From Clostridiaceae bacterium UBA6085 (GTDB lineage Bacteria > Bacillota > Clostridia > Clostridiales > Clostridiaceae): DNA of 60,759 bases. Both the position numbers and the translations under genes were made by a program. The stretch spans positions 1-60,759 of the forward strand of contig DIXH01000010.1 in assembly GCA_002428605.1 (NCBI GenBank), read 5' to 3'. Within the stretch, counting starts at the first letter, position 1. Every line of letters starts with the position of its first letter. The notes below the pieces were generated by a model, which was given only the letters and a program-made list of their open reading frames with translations, was not told where the DNA came from and searched no databases. Positions 42,210 through 50,666 of the stretch are shown piece after piece.

Positions 42210-43256
42210 ATGAGAGCATTGAGATATCTGGGCCCGAAGAGGCTTGAGATTGAAGATATGAAAGAACCGGTGCCGGGTGAAGGCGAAGCCCTGCTTAGGG
42301 TAAAGGCTGTCGGAATCTGCGGCAGCGATGTCCATGGCTACCTTGGGCTTACCGGAAGAAGGATACCACCGATGACCATGGGTCACGAATTTTCTGCTGA
42401 GGTAGTTACACCTGCGGAAGGCTCGAAGACCTTCAGAGCTGGTGACAAGGTGGTAGTCCAGCCTATCAATTTCTGTGGCAAATGCGAAAACTGCATGAAC
42501 GGATACACGAACATGTGCCTGAACAAGAGATTCTTCGGCGTACTGACAGAGGATGGCGCATTGGCGGAATATCTCGCGGTGCCGGAAAAGCTTCTTTACA
42601 GGCTTCCGGACAGCTGTGAGTTTGAGGACGGTGCTCTTGCTGAGCCTTATGCCGTAGGCTACGGCGCTGTAAAGAAGGCAGGGGACTTAAGGGGCAAGGT
42701 CGTTCTTATAATCGGGGCAGGAACCATTGGGCTCTGCATATTGCAGCTTGTTAAGATCCGGGAGCCTAAAATGATCATAATCAGCGACCTCAGTGACAGG
42801 AGGCTTGAGACAGCTCTGACTCTGGGAGCTGATGCCGTTGTGAATCCCTCAAAGGTTGATTATCTGGAAGCGCTAAGTGAGATCACGGGCGGGAAAATGG
42901 CGGACATTTCTATAGAAGCCGTTGGAGTTCAGGCCACTGCAAACCAGTCAATAAAGAGCCTTAAGATGGCAGGTACTTCCATCTGGGTAGGAATGTCACA
43001 GAAAGAGATGCAGATCAATATGCAGGATATCGTGGTATCCGCAAGAAGCGTCCTTGGCACATTCAACTACACGCATGAGGAATTCGGTGAGGTAGTAGAC
43101 ATACTCGGTTCAGGAAAGCTTGATACCAGGAGCCTCATTAGTGCGAGGGTATCCCTTGGCGAAGCTCCGGAATATTTCGAGCTTCTGCATACATCGCCCG
43201 ATGACTTCATAAAGGTAGTGGTAGACCCTTCCATGAAGGAGGCTCCTGTCCAATGA
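42210..43256 (+). CDS. Zinc-dependent alcohol dehydrogenase (sorbitol/threonine dehydrogenase-like MDR)
   Basis: A 348-residue medium-chain dehydrogenase. Catalytic zinc ligands are Cys37 in GICGSDVHGY and the His/Glu in TMGHEFS. The structural zinc loop has four cysteines in CGKCENCMNGYTNMC. The NAD motif is IIGAGTIGLCILQL. This subgroup oxidises secondary alcohols of polyols or sugar acids. GGAGG precedes the ATG. Its stop overlaps the next ATG (ATGA), so it is translationally coupled to the epimerase. It starts the second half of the island. Confidence 0.94.
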   Translation: MRALRYLGPKRLEIEDMKEPVPGEGEALLRVKAVGICGSDVHGYLGLTGRRIPPMTMGHEFSAEVVTPAEGSKTFRAGDKVVVQPINFCGKCENCMNGYTNMCLNKRFFGVLTEDGALAEYLAVPEKLLYRLPDSCEFEDGALAEPYAVGYGAVKKAGDLRGKVVLIIGAGTIGLCILQLVKIREPKMIIISDLSDRRLETALTLGADAVVNPSKVDYLEALSEITGGKMADISIEAVGVQATANQSIKSLKMAGTSIWVGMSQKEMQINMQDIVVSARSVLGTFNYTHEEFGEVVDILGSGKLDTRSLISARVSLGEAPEYFELLHTSPDDFIKVVVDPSMKEAPVQ

Positions 43257-44062
43257 GATTCGGATGCTGTCTGAACATGGTTTCAACAGGAACTGATGGA
43301 ACAGGGATCGAGAACATCGAGAAGCTGAAGGAAGCGGGCTTCGACTATGTTGAGCTTCCACTGGCAGAGCTGGCAAGGCTAAGGGATCCCGAAAGGGATG
43401 CGGTGGTCGGAAGGCTGAAGTCTTCCGGAATGAGCTGCGAGGCATGCAATAACATGTTTCCAAAGACCTTCCGTCTTACAGGACCGGATGTAAGGCTTGA
43501 TGAGGTACTGGCCTATGCAGAGAAGGCTCTGGCGATTGCAGGCTCGATCGGTGCGAAATCCGTGGTATTCGGAAGCGGTCCTGCTAAGATGGTACCGGAA
43601 GGATTCCCGATGGATGAAGGCTACAGACAGGTAGTAAGCTTGCTGAAGCTTATAGACCCGATCGCTAAAAAGAATGGAATAACCATAGCAATAGAACCTC
43701 TGAGGAAAGCTGAATGCAACCTTATAAACACCTTCGAGGAAGGGGTAAGGCTTGCTGAGGATGTCGGAGGTGACAATGTCAGGGTTCTCGTGGATTATTA
43801 CCACCTTACTGTTGAAAATGAAAGTCCTGAAAAAGTGATAAGGTATGGCAAGGGTTCCCTTGTCCATGTCCATATGGCAAATCCTGATGGAAGGATATTC
43901 CCAAAATCGATGGATGAATCAGATTACAGGCCTTTCTTCGATGCACTAAGGCAAATAGGATATGAGGGCAGAGTCAGCTGTGAAGCGTATTCAGAAAGCT
44001 TCACAGCGGATGCTCCAGCGACACTCAGGTTCTTCAGAGAAAATATGACACAGGAGGTATGA
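43253..44062 (+). CDS. Sugar phosphate isomerase/epimerase (xylose-isomerase-like TIM barrel)
   Basis: A 269-residue AP-endonuclease-2-fold protein, like IolE/Hyi/DTE enzymes. Metal ligands are likely Glu in IAIEPLR, Asp in VLVDYYHL with His, His in LVHVHMANPDGR, and Glu in VSCEAYSE near the end; these match the IolE-type set. It isomerises or epimerises a ketose or keto-acid; some relatives are decarboxylases (for example of 3-oxo-isoapionate). ATGA overlap with the upstream dehydrogenase; the transketolase follows directly. Confidence 0.9.
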   Translation: MRFGCCLNMVSTGTDGTGIENIEKLKEAGFDYVELPLAELARLRDPERDAVVGRLKSSGMSCEACNNMFPKTFRLTGPDVRLDEVLAYAEKALAIAGSIGAKSVVFGSGPAKMVPEGFPMDEGYRQVVSLLKLIDPIAKKNGITIAIEPLRKAECNLINTFEEGVRLAEDVGGDNVRVLVDYYHLTVENESPEKVIRYGKGSLVHVHMANPDGRIFPKSMDESDYRPFFDALRQIGYEGRVSCEAYSESFTADAPATLRFFRENMTQEV

Positions 44063-44064
44063 AC

Positions 44065-44886
44065 ATGTATAATGAAAAGCTTGTGGCCGATCTCGAGGAT
44101 AAGGCCAGGAAACTTAGAAGAAACGTTATTGTAAGCATGGGAGTTGGATTTGCAGGCCATATCGGAGGGTCCTTCTCTTCAGCGGATATGGTAGCAGCAC
44201 TTTATTTCCATAAGCTGAGGCATGACCCTGAAAACAAGAAAATGGAAGATAGGGACAGGTTCCTTCTAAGCAAGGGACATGTGGCTATACTCCAGTACTC
44301 GGCTCTGGCTGAGGCAGGTTACTTCCCTGTTGAGGACCTTGTCAACACAAAGAGGATCGACTCATACCTTCAGGGTCACCCGGATGTGCTTAAGACACCT
44401 GGCATTGAGGCTGGAACAGGATCCCTTGGACAGGGACTTTCGATCGGGCTTGGAATGGCAATGGGACTGAAGATGGATGGACTGGACAGCAAGGTTTATG
44501 TCCTCATGGGTGACGGAGAACAGCAGGAAGGCCAGATATGGGAGGCTGCAATGGCAGCTACCGTATACAGCACTGACAATCTGGTAGGAATTGTTGACTG
44601 CAACAGGCTTCAGGCCACAGGGCCTATATGCGAGAGGTTCGATGCCGGCGATATCAGGAATAAATGGAATAGCTTCGGTTGGAACACCATCGAGATAAAC
44701 GGCCATGACATGAAGGAAATACTGTGGGCGCTTGACGAAACTGACAAGAGGAACGGCAAACCAACTGTCATAATAATGAATACGGTAAAGGGAAAGGGAC
44801 TGAGCTTTGCAGAGAACGTAGTCAGCTACCATAACGGAATGCTGTCTAAAGAGAACTACGACAAGGCTATGGCCGAGCTTTCATAG
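44065..44886 (+). CDS. Transketolase, N-terminal (ThDP-binding) subunit
   Basis: A 273-residue protein matching the pyrophosphate half of transketolase: GHIGGSFSSADMVAALY, DRFLLSKGHVAILQYSAL, GSLGQGLSIGLGMAMG and the ThDP motif MGDGEQQEGQIWEAA ending NNL-like DCNRLQ. The Pyr half is a separate gene 14 bp downstream, so the active enzyme is a heteromer. ATG 44065 is preferred, with AGGAGG seven bases upstream; ATG 44059 overlaps the previous stop. Split transketolases in catabolic islands, such as apulose-phosphate transketolase AptA/AptB, use specialised ketose donors. Confidence 0.95.
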   Translation: MYNEKLVADLEDKARKLRRNVIVSMGVGFAGHIGGSFSSADMVAALYFHKLRHDPENKKMEDRDRFLLSKGHVAILQYSALAEAGYFPVEDLVNTKRIDSYLQGHPDVLKTPGIEAGTGSLGQGLSIGLGMAMGLKMDGLDSKVYVLMGDGEQQEGQIWEAAMAATVYSTDNLVGIVDCNRLQATGPICERFDAGDIRNKWNSFGWNTIEINGHDMKEILWALDETDKRNGKPTVIIMNTVKGKGLSFAENVVSYHNGMLSKENYDKAMAELS

Positions 44887-44900
44887 AGGAGGATACCATC

Positions 44901-45833
44901 ATGGAACATACAAATCAGAGAGAGGCATATGGCACGACCCTTGTAGAACTTGGAAAGGTGAACAGGAACATCGTAATTCTTGATGCGGACCTTGGAGGTT
45001 CAACAAGAGGAAAGCTTTTTGAGGAAAGCTTTCCGGACAGACATGTTGAAATGGGAATAGCGGAAGCGAACATGACATCTGTCGCTGCAGGGCTTGCTCA
45101 GACAGGAAAGATACCATTTGTAAATACCTTCGCGGTATTTGCTTCCGGAAGGGCATACGACCAGATAAGGCAGACCATAGCCATCGGAAAGCTCAACGTC
45201 AAGATATGCGGATCATCAGCCGGAGTGTCTGATTTCGGAGATGGTTCAACTCACCAGTCAGTCGAGGACATAGCGATCATGAGGGCAATACCCAACATGA
45301 CTGTGATTTGTCCTGCAGATGCCAATGAGACGGTGAAGGCTGTAAGGGCGCTTGCTGAATACAACGGACCGTGCTACATGAGGCTGAACAGGAATGACTA
45401 TCCAAATGTCACATCCTTGGATGCGCCATTCGAAATCGGTGTGCCTGCAGTCCTTAAGGAAGGAAGCGATGTGGTGCTTTTTGCTACTGGATATATGCTG
45501 ACTCTTGCCATGGAAGCAGCAAGGCAGCTTGAGGGCAGGGTGTCTGTAAAGGTCGTGAACATAAGCACCATAAAGCCGCTTGACCAGAACAGGATCAAGG
45601 AGCTCGTCAAAGGCGCAAGAGGCGTCGTTACCGCTGAGGAGCACAGCATAGTGGGAGGGCTTGGAAGCGCCATAGCTGAAGCTCTCAGGCTTGAGAGGAT
45701 ACCCGTAGAGTTTGTTGGAATACAGGACTGCTTTGGAAGAAGCGCCCATAGCTACGGGGACATTCTCAAATATCAGAACCTGACTACAGAAAGGGTTGTA
45801 GAGGCAATAGAAACTATTGTTTCTCTTCAATAG
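44901..45833 (+). CDS. Transketolase, C-terminal (Pyr plus C domain) subunit
   Basis: A 310-residue partner of the previous gene. The PYR domain shows VILDADLGGSTRG, EMGIAEANMTSVAAGLAQTG (with the catalytic Glu) and FAVFASGRAYDQIRQ, then SAGVSDFGDGSTHQSVEDIAIMRAIPNM. The C domain ends with VTAEEHSIVGGLGSAIAE. Transfers a two-carbon unit from a ketose to an aldose. AGAGGAGG precedes the ATG. Pairs one-to-one with the N subunit. Confidence 0.95.
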   Translation: MEHTNQREAYGTTLVELGKVNRNIVILDADLGGSTRGKLFEESFPDRHVEMGIAEANMTSVAAGLAQTGKIPFVNTFAVFASGRAYDQIRQTIAIGKLNVKICGSSAGVSDFGDGSTHQSVEDIAIMRAIPNMTVICPADANETVKAVRALAEYNGPCYMRLNRNDYPNVTSLDAPFEIGVPAVLKEGSDVVLFATGYMLTLAMEAARQLEGRVSVKVVNISTIKPLDQNRIKELVKGARGVVTAEEHSIVGGLGSAIAEALRLERIPVEFVGIQDCFGRSAHSYGDILKYQNLTTERVVEAIETIVSLQ

Positions 45834-45842
45834 GAGGAATCA

Positions 45843-46736
45843 ATGGATAAGAAGATTGGATTCATAGGACTTGGAATCATGGGGAGGCCAATGGCTAAGA
45901 ACCTGCTTAAGGCAGGCTACAGCCTGAAGGTCTATGACCTCAACAAATCAGCGGTAGCTGATCTTGTGGCTGCAGGAGCGGAGGAAGGGGCAAGCGTATC
46001 AGAAGTTGCAAAGGACTGCAGCCTGATAATCACAATGCTTCCAAACTCGCCTCATGTCAAGGCAGTTGTACTTGGTGAAGGAGGCATACTTGAAAGTGCG
46101 GCTGAAGGAACACTTGTTGTCGACATGAGCTCCATTGCCCCCGACGCTTCCAAGGAGATGGAGAAGGCTCTGTCTCTGAAGAAACTGAGGATGATAGATG
46201 CACCTGTATCGGGAGGAGAGCCTAAGGCAATAGATGGGTCACTAGCGATAATGGTTGGTGGAAATGAGGAAGATTTCAACGAGGCCAAGCCGCTTTTCGA
46301 CATAATGGGAGCGTCTGCTCTACTTGTCGGACCTATAGGAAGCGGAAACACCTGCAAGCTTACTAATCAGATAATAGTGGCACTTAATATTGCTGCACTC
46401 AGTGAAGGACTCCTTCTTGCAAAAAAGGCCGGAGCTGATGTGGAGAAGGTGTTCAATGCCATTAAGGGCGGACTTGCAGGAAGTACTGTAATGAATGCCA
46501 AGGCACCGATGATACTTGAGGGCAATTTCAAGCCTGGCTTCAAGATCGACCTGCATATCAAGGACCTTACAAACGCCTTGGATACAGGTGCCGCAGCAGG
46601 AGCACCGCTTCCACTTACAGCAAGCGTCCAGCAGATGCTTCAGGTGCTTAAGGCCGATGGGGAAGGTCAGAGCGACCATTCTGCAATAGCCAAGTACTAT
46701 GAGAAGGTTTCAGGAACTGCCATCAGAAAAGACTGA
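45843..46736 (+). CDS. NAD(P)-dependent beta-hydroxyacid dehydrogenase (GarR/3-hydroxyisobutyrate dehydrogenase family)
   Basis: A 297-residue enzyme. The Rossmann motif GFIGLGIMGRPMAKNL opens the protein, substrate-binding DAPVSGGEPKAIDGSLAIMVGG follows, and the catalytic Lys is in GSGNTCKLTNQ. Relatives reduce tartronate semialdehyde (GarR/GlxR) or oxidise four-carbon acids (LtnD-type threonate dehydrogenase), both consistent with a sugar-acid pathway. It follows the transketolase by 9 bp (AGGAGG) and closes the island. Confidence 0.93.
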   Translation: MDKKIGFIGLGIMGRPMAKNLLKAGYSLKVYDLNKSAVADLVAAGAEEGASVSEVAKDCSLIITMLPNSPHVKAVVLGEGGILESAAEGTLVVDMSSIAPDASKEMEKALSLKKLRMIDAPVSGGEPKAIDGSLAIMVGGNEEDFNEAKPLFDIMGASALLVGPIGSGNTCKLTNQIIVALNIAALSEGLLLAKKAGADVEKVFNAIKGGLAGSTVMNAKAPMILEGNFKPGFKIDLHIKDLTNALDTGAAAGAPLPLTASVQQMLQVLKADGEGQSDHSAIAKYYEKVSGTAIRKD

Positions 46737-46762
46737 TACTCCCATTAAGTCTTTTGTTACCG

Positions 46763-46790
46763 GAGGCATGCGGCTATAGTCCCATGCCTC
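46763..46790 (+). terminator. Probable terminator of the catabolic island
   Basis: GAGGCATG (46763-46770) pairs with CATGCCTC (46783-46790); a weak T-rich stretch (TACCTTTAATTT) follows. Confidence 0.5.
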
Positions 46791-46878
46791 TACCTTTAAT
46801 TTATGACCTGCAAATCGGCGGACACTTGTAGCTGGGGAAAGGATGAAAAAAAGCTGCAAAAAAATATGAAGTTTTTTG

Positions 46879-46907
46879 TTGACATTATATAGGCAGGTAA
46901 GTATAAT
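46879..46907 (+). promoter_or_regulatory. Consensus promoter of tRNA-Lys
   Basis: TTGACA (46879-46884), a 17-bp spacer and TATAAT (46902-46907): a perfect sigma-A promoter 22 bp upstream of the tRNA. Confidence 0.88.
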
Positions 46908-46929
46908 AATCTTTGTCAGTAAAAACCGC

Positions 46930-47005
46930 GGTCGATTAGCTCAGTTGGTAGAGCATGCGACTCTTAATCGTAGGGTCCAGGGTTCGAGCCCCTGATCGAC
47001 CACCA
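46930..47005 (+). tRNA. tRNA-Lys (CTT)
   Basis: A 76-nt cloverleaf. Acceptor GGTCGAT pairs with ATCGACC; the anticodon arm TGCGA-ctCTTaa-TCGTA gives CUU; the T-arm is CAGGG-TTCGAGC-CCCTG; CCA is encoded at 47003-47005. It has its own promoter and terminator. Confidence 0.96.
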
Positions 47006-47011
47006 TCAAAG

Positions 47012-47039
47012 AATCCGATACGTTTGTATCGGATTTTTT
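47012..47039 (+). terminator. Terminator of tRNA-Lys
   Basis: AATCCGATAC (47012-47021) and GTATCGGATT (47026-47035) form a perfect 10-bp stem with a GTTT loop and a T run. Confidence 0.92.
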
Positions 47040-47127
47040 CATATGTCCGAATAAATCTGAAGTTCACTTGGTTCCCAAAATGGGATAGAATTAGCTTGTG
47101 TCCTTGATCGGCACCATGGAGGTATGA

Positions 47128-47985
47128 ATGAAGAAGTTTTTGCCGCACGCCGCGGCTGTTGTTCTTATGGTAATCTGGGGTCTCAGCTATCTCAGCATAA
47201 GGTTTGTGGTCAATGAGATAGACCCTGTGCTTTCGGCTTTATACAGATTCGCCATATCCACTTTAGTAATGTCTCTGTTTGCATTTGGCAGGGGAAAACG
47301 GGTCCACAGGGAAGACAGGCTGAGATTTGTTTTGGGAGGACTGTTTGGTGTGGCGACATACTTCACATTCCAGAACATAGGTGTCAAGCTTACGACAACT
47401 GCCAACGTGGCGATTATAATTTCCACGATCCCTGTAATGACCCTGCTTGTAAATTCTGTGGTTCTGAAGATAAGGCTGGACAGATGGAAGGTTGCCGGCG
47501 TGACCATGTCTGTTGCCGGCATAGCACTTATTGTGCTTGCGAAGGAAAACTTTTCGCTTTTCTCTTCAGGAACTTTAGGGGACCTTCTGGTGCTGGGTGC
47601 AGCACTTTCGTGGGTTGCATACACGCTTCTCATGAGCAACCTCAAGGGAAGCTATTCACCGATGGAGGCCTCATTTCATACAAATGCATGGGGGACACTG
47701 TTCCTCTCTCCCATACTGCTGAAGACAGGATTGCAGCCTCTTAGCCCTACAGGCATATTTCATCTGCTGTACCTTTCGATAATATGCACTTTCGTCGGGT
47801 ATAACCTGTACCTTTATTGCCTGAAGGCTCTGGGGAGCGTCAAGGCTACCGCGTACATCAACCTTGAACCTGCTATCAGCGTCGTGGTATCCATATTCAT
47901 ACTGAAGGAAGCTGTGTTTCCTCTGCAGATTGCAGGGGCTGCTGTAATCATAATCGGGGTGTTCCTTGTGAACAGAAAGGGGTAG
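47128..47985 (+). CDS. EamA/DMT family transporter
   Basis: A 285-residue permease of ten hydrophobic helices in two EamA repeats. The first has VLMVIWGLSYLSIRFVVNEIDPVLSALYRF and TTTANVAIIISTIPVMTLLV. The second has LGDLLVLGAALSWVAYTLLM, CTFVGYNLYLYCLKALG and the terminal NLEPAISVVVSIFILKEAV, the typical EamA ending. Members export amino acids or metabolites. GGAGG lies six bases before the ATG. The M29 aminopeptidase starts 2 bp after its stop, so the two are coupled; peptide breakdown with amino-acid export is an attractive link but inferred. Confidence 0.92.
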   Translation: MKKFLPHAAAVVLMVIWGLSYLSIRFVVNEIDPVLSALYRFAISTLVMSLFAFGRGKRVHREDRLRFVLGGLFGVATYFTFQNIGVKLTTTANVAIIISTIPVMTLLVNSVVLKIRLDRWKVAGVTMSVAGIALIVLAKENFSLFSSGTLGDLLVLGAALSWVAYTLLMSNLKGSYSPMEASFHTNAWGTLFLSPILLKTGLQPLSPTGIFHLLYLSIICTFVGYNLYLYCLKALGSVKATAYINLEPAISVVVSIFILKEAVFPLQIAGAAVIIIGVFLVNRKG

Positions 47986-47987
47986 GC

Positions 47988-49118
47988 ATGAAGGACGAAA
48001 GACTGGAAAAACTGGCGAAGCTGCTCGTGAGTTATTCAACGGAGGTCAGGGAGGGGGACTTTGTCTATGTCAGATGCGACGAGGTCGCACTTCCGTGGGC
48101 CAAGGAGGTAGTGAAGGCGGCTGTCAGGGCTGGAGCCCATGTGGAGACAGTGCTGACTTCAGATGAGATTCAGGAGATAGTTCTCAAGAACTCCAGTGAA
48201 GAGCAGCTTGAGAAGGAGAATGTGCTGCAGAAGGCCATGATGGAAAAGGTGGATGTTTGGCTTACTGCGTGGGGTTCAAGGAACCTCAAGTATGCAGCAT
48301 CAGTTCCTTCAAAAAAGATCAGGTCCTCCGCAAGAGGAGCTGCATCCTGGAGGAAGATATACACGGAAAGGACAGGAGACGGGACCATGAGATGGTGCGG
48401 AGCCCAGTTCCCCACCTTCGCCGATGCTCAGGAAGCAGGAATGAGCCTTGAGGACTATGAGGATTTCGTATATGGGGCGGGGCTGCTTGATAAGGACGAC
48501 CCGGTAGCCGAATGGAAGAAGATAAGTCTCGAGCAGGAAAGGTGGGTCAGGTACCTTGATACCAAAAAAGAGCTGCACATATTATCCGAGGGCACGGACA
48601 TAAGGGTCTCGGTTGATGGAAGGAAATGGATCAACTGCGATGGGAGACAGAATTTCCCGGATGGTGAAATTTTCACATCGCCGGTACATGAGGAGATTAA
48701 CGGTCATGTCACATTCACATTTCCGCTCATATATGCAGGCAAGGAAATCCGGGGAATAAGGCTTGAAGTTGCTGGAGGAAGGATAATTGATGCCTCTGCA
48801 AAAGAGGGGCAGGACCTCCTGATGAACGTCATAGATACCGATGCAGGCTCGAGATTCTTCGGTGAGGTTGCCATAGGTACCAACTATGGAATAAAGAAAT
48901 TCACAAAGAATACCCTTTTTGATGAAAAGATAGGAGGTACCTTCCACATGGCCATAGGAGACTCCATGCCTGAGGCTGGTGGAACAAACAGCTCTTCAGT
49001 GCATTGGGACATGATAGGTGACCTGAGATCCGGTGGGTCAATATCTGCAGACGGTGAGCTGTTCTACAGGGATGGGGCTTTCATAATGGATGTGCTTGAG
49101 CGATTTGAAGCCAGATGA
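47988..49118 (+). CDS. Aminopeptidase of the M29 family (AmpS/PepS-like)
   Basis: A 376-residue member of the thermophilic metalloaminopeptidase family. The opening ERLEKLAKLLVSYSTEVREGDFV is diagnostic. GREIFTSPVHEEINGHVTF-type sequence (here DGEIFTSPVHEEINGH) carries metal ligands, and HMAIGDSMPEAGGTNSSSVHWDMI supplies the C-terminal histidines. It removes N-terminal residues from peptides in the cytosol with two metal ions. GGGGTAGGC precedes the ATG. Confidence 0.94.
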   Translation: MKDERLEKLAKLLVSYSTEVREGDFVYVRCDEVALPWAKEVVKAAVRAGAHVETVLTSDEIQEIVLKNSSEEQLEKENVLQKAMMEKVDVWLTAWGSRNLKYAASVPSKKIRSSARGAASWRKIYTERTGDGTMRWCGAQFPTFADAQEAGMSLEDYEDFVYGAGLLDKDDPVAEWKKISLEQERWVRYLDTKKELHILSEGTDIRVSVDGRKWINCDGRQNFPDGEIFTSPVHEEINGHVTFTFPLIYAGKEIRGIRLEVAGGRIIDASAKEGQDLLMNVIDTDAGSRFFGEVAIGTNYGIKKFTKNTLFDEKIGGTFHMAIGDSMPEAGGTNSSSVHWDMIGDLRSGGSISADGELFYRDGAFIMDVLERFEAR

Positions 49119-49262
49119 TCTGAGCCTGTTCGACTTAATTCGTATCGTATGAATAAAATATTAACGATTTGTTATAAAATTGACATTTTGTTTATAAATA
49201 TTCCTCTTGCCCTTACAATAAGAGAAGACGAATACTTAAGCGGAAATAGGAGCGTGGTACAA

Positions 49263-50513
49263 ATGATCAAAGAGATAAACTGCAAGAAGGTAAATGGAAC
49301 CGTACGTATCCCTGCATCGAAATCTTATGGGCATAGAGCGCTGATTGCTCTGTCACTTTCCAAAGGAAAAGGGGTCCTGGATAATTTCGACATGTCGCTG
49401 GACATCATGGCAACATTGAAGTGCCTGGAAGATCTCGGTGTTGATTTTATTTTTTCTGACAGGTCGCTGTCTATAGATGCAACTAGGTTCGGACAGTTCA
49501 GGGACAGGACGATGAAGCCGGAAGAGTCGGGATCCACGCTCAGGTTCTTCATACCGATAACTCTCCTGTTTGACGAGGTATTCGAATTCCGATGCAAGAC
49601 TGGTCTTCTTAAGAGGCCGCTTACCGTCTATGAGGAGCTCTTCAAGGACCTTGACATCGTACTATACAGGGACAGCCTTGAGAGCCTGGTTGTGAAGGGA
49701 AGGCTCTCAAGTGGTGAGTTCACCATGAGAGGGGATGTCAGCTCCCAGTTCATATCCGGCATGCTGCTGGTACTTCCGATGCTAGAAGGCGACAGCGTCC
49801 TGAAGGTCACTGGCGAACTGGAATCTGAAGGCTATGTCAATATGACTCTTAAGGTAATGGAGGACTTTGGCATAGAAGTAACCCGGGATGGCAACACATT
49901 CTACGTCAGAGGCAACCAGAGCTATCTCGCGAGAGACTACAAGATAGAGGGTGACTACTCGCAGGGAGCCTTCATGCTTGCTGCTGGAGTGCTGGGCGGC
50001 GACGTTACGGTAACCGGACTTGAAAAGGATACTGCTCAGGGTGATGCGGATATTGTCAGGATAATAAGGGACATGGGCGGAGTGATCGAGGAGACCGAGG
50101 AAGGTCTCAGGGCTAGAAGGTCAGACCTGAAGGCTATTGACATTGACATCTCACAGACACCTGACCTGACACCGATACTTGGAGTACTCCTGAGCCTTTC
50201 GAGAGGCACGGGAAGGCTTCTTAATGGTAAGAGGCTACGGTACAAGGAGTCAGACAGGATAAAGACCACTGTGGCTATGATAAATTCTCTTGGCGGTGAT
50301 GCAAGAGAAGATGGCGAGGACATAGTTATCGAAGGCAAGGAAATGCTGAAGGGAGGCAGGTCATTCGCATTCAACGACCACAGGATAGTAATGTCCTCAT
50401 CTGTAGCTGCACTCAGGTCACTGGATAAGGTGTATATAGACGGGTATGAGGCTGTAAACAAGTCTTACCCTGAGTTCTTCAATGATTTCGAGCACATGCT
50501 TTGCAATAGATAG
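49263..50513 (+). CDS. aroA: 3-phosphoshikimate 1-carboxyvinyltransferase (EPSP synthase)
   Basis: Joins PEP and shikimate-3-phosphate in the chorismate pathway. The start is set at ATG 49263 behind AGGAG; upstream in-frame sequence is not family-like. The 416-residue protein has VRIPASKSYGHRALIA (Lys20-Ser21 at the substrate site), the ESGSTLRF region, the DVSSQFISGMLL motif, and KESDRIKTT with DHRIVMSSSVAALRS at the C terminus. The PEP-site GSGT-type motif is altered (PEESGSTLRFF), placing it outside the strict class I pattern. Other aro genes are not adjacent. Confidence 0.94.
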   Translation: MIKEINCKKVNGTVRIPASKSYGHRALIALSLSKGKGVLDNFDMSLDIMATLKCLEDLGVDFIFSDRSLSIDATRFGQFRDRTMKPEESGSTLRFFIPITLLFDEVFEFRCKTGLLKRPLTVYEELFKDLDIVLYRDSLESLVVKGRLSSGEFTMRGDVSSQFISGMLLVLPMLEGDSVLKVTGELESEGYVNMTLKVMEDFGIEVTRDGNTFYVRGNQSYLARDYKIEGDYSQGAFMLAAGVLGGDVTVTGLEKDTAQGDADIVRIIRDMGGVIEETEEGLRARRSDLKAIDIDISQTPDLTPILGVLLSLSRGTGRLLNGKRLRYKESDRIKTTVAMINSLGGDAREDGEDIVIEGKEMLKGGRSFAFNDHRIVMSSSVAALRSLDKVYIDGYEAVNKSYPEFFNDFEHMLCNR

Positions 50514-50519
50514 TGTGAC

Positions 50520-50550
50520 GGGCATCCTTAAGGATGCCCATTGCTTTTAT
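50520..50550 (+). terminator. Terminator after aroA
   Basis: GGGCATCC (50520-50527) and GGATGCCC (50532-50539) with a TTAA loop, followed by a broken T tract. Confidence 0.8.
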
Positions 50551-50666
50551 AAACGCTTGTGGAATCAGTTCACATTCTTATGATTTTCTTAGGTTTTCAA
50601 ACCACGTTCACCAGGATGTGAATATGTGATAAAATTAGGTGATTATTTTCAGGATGGGTGAATTCT

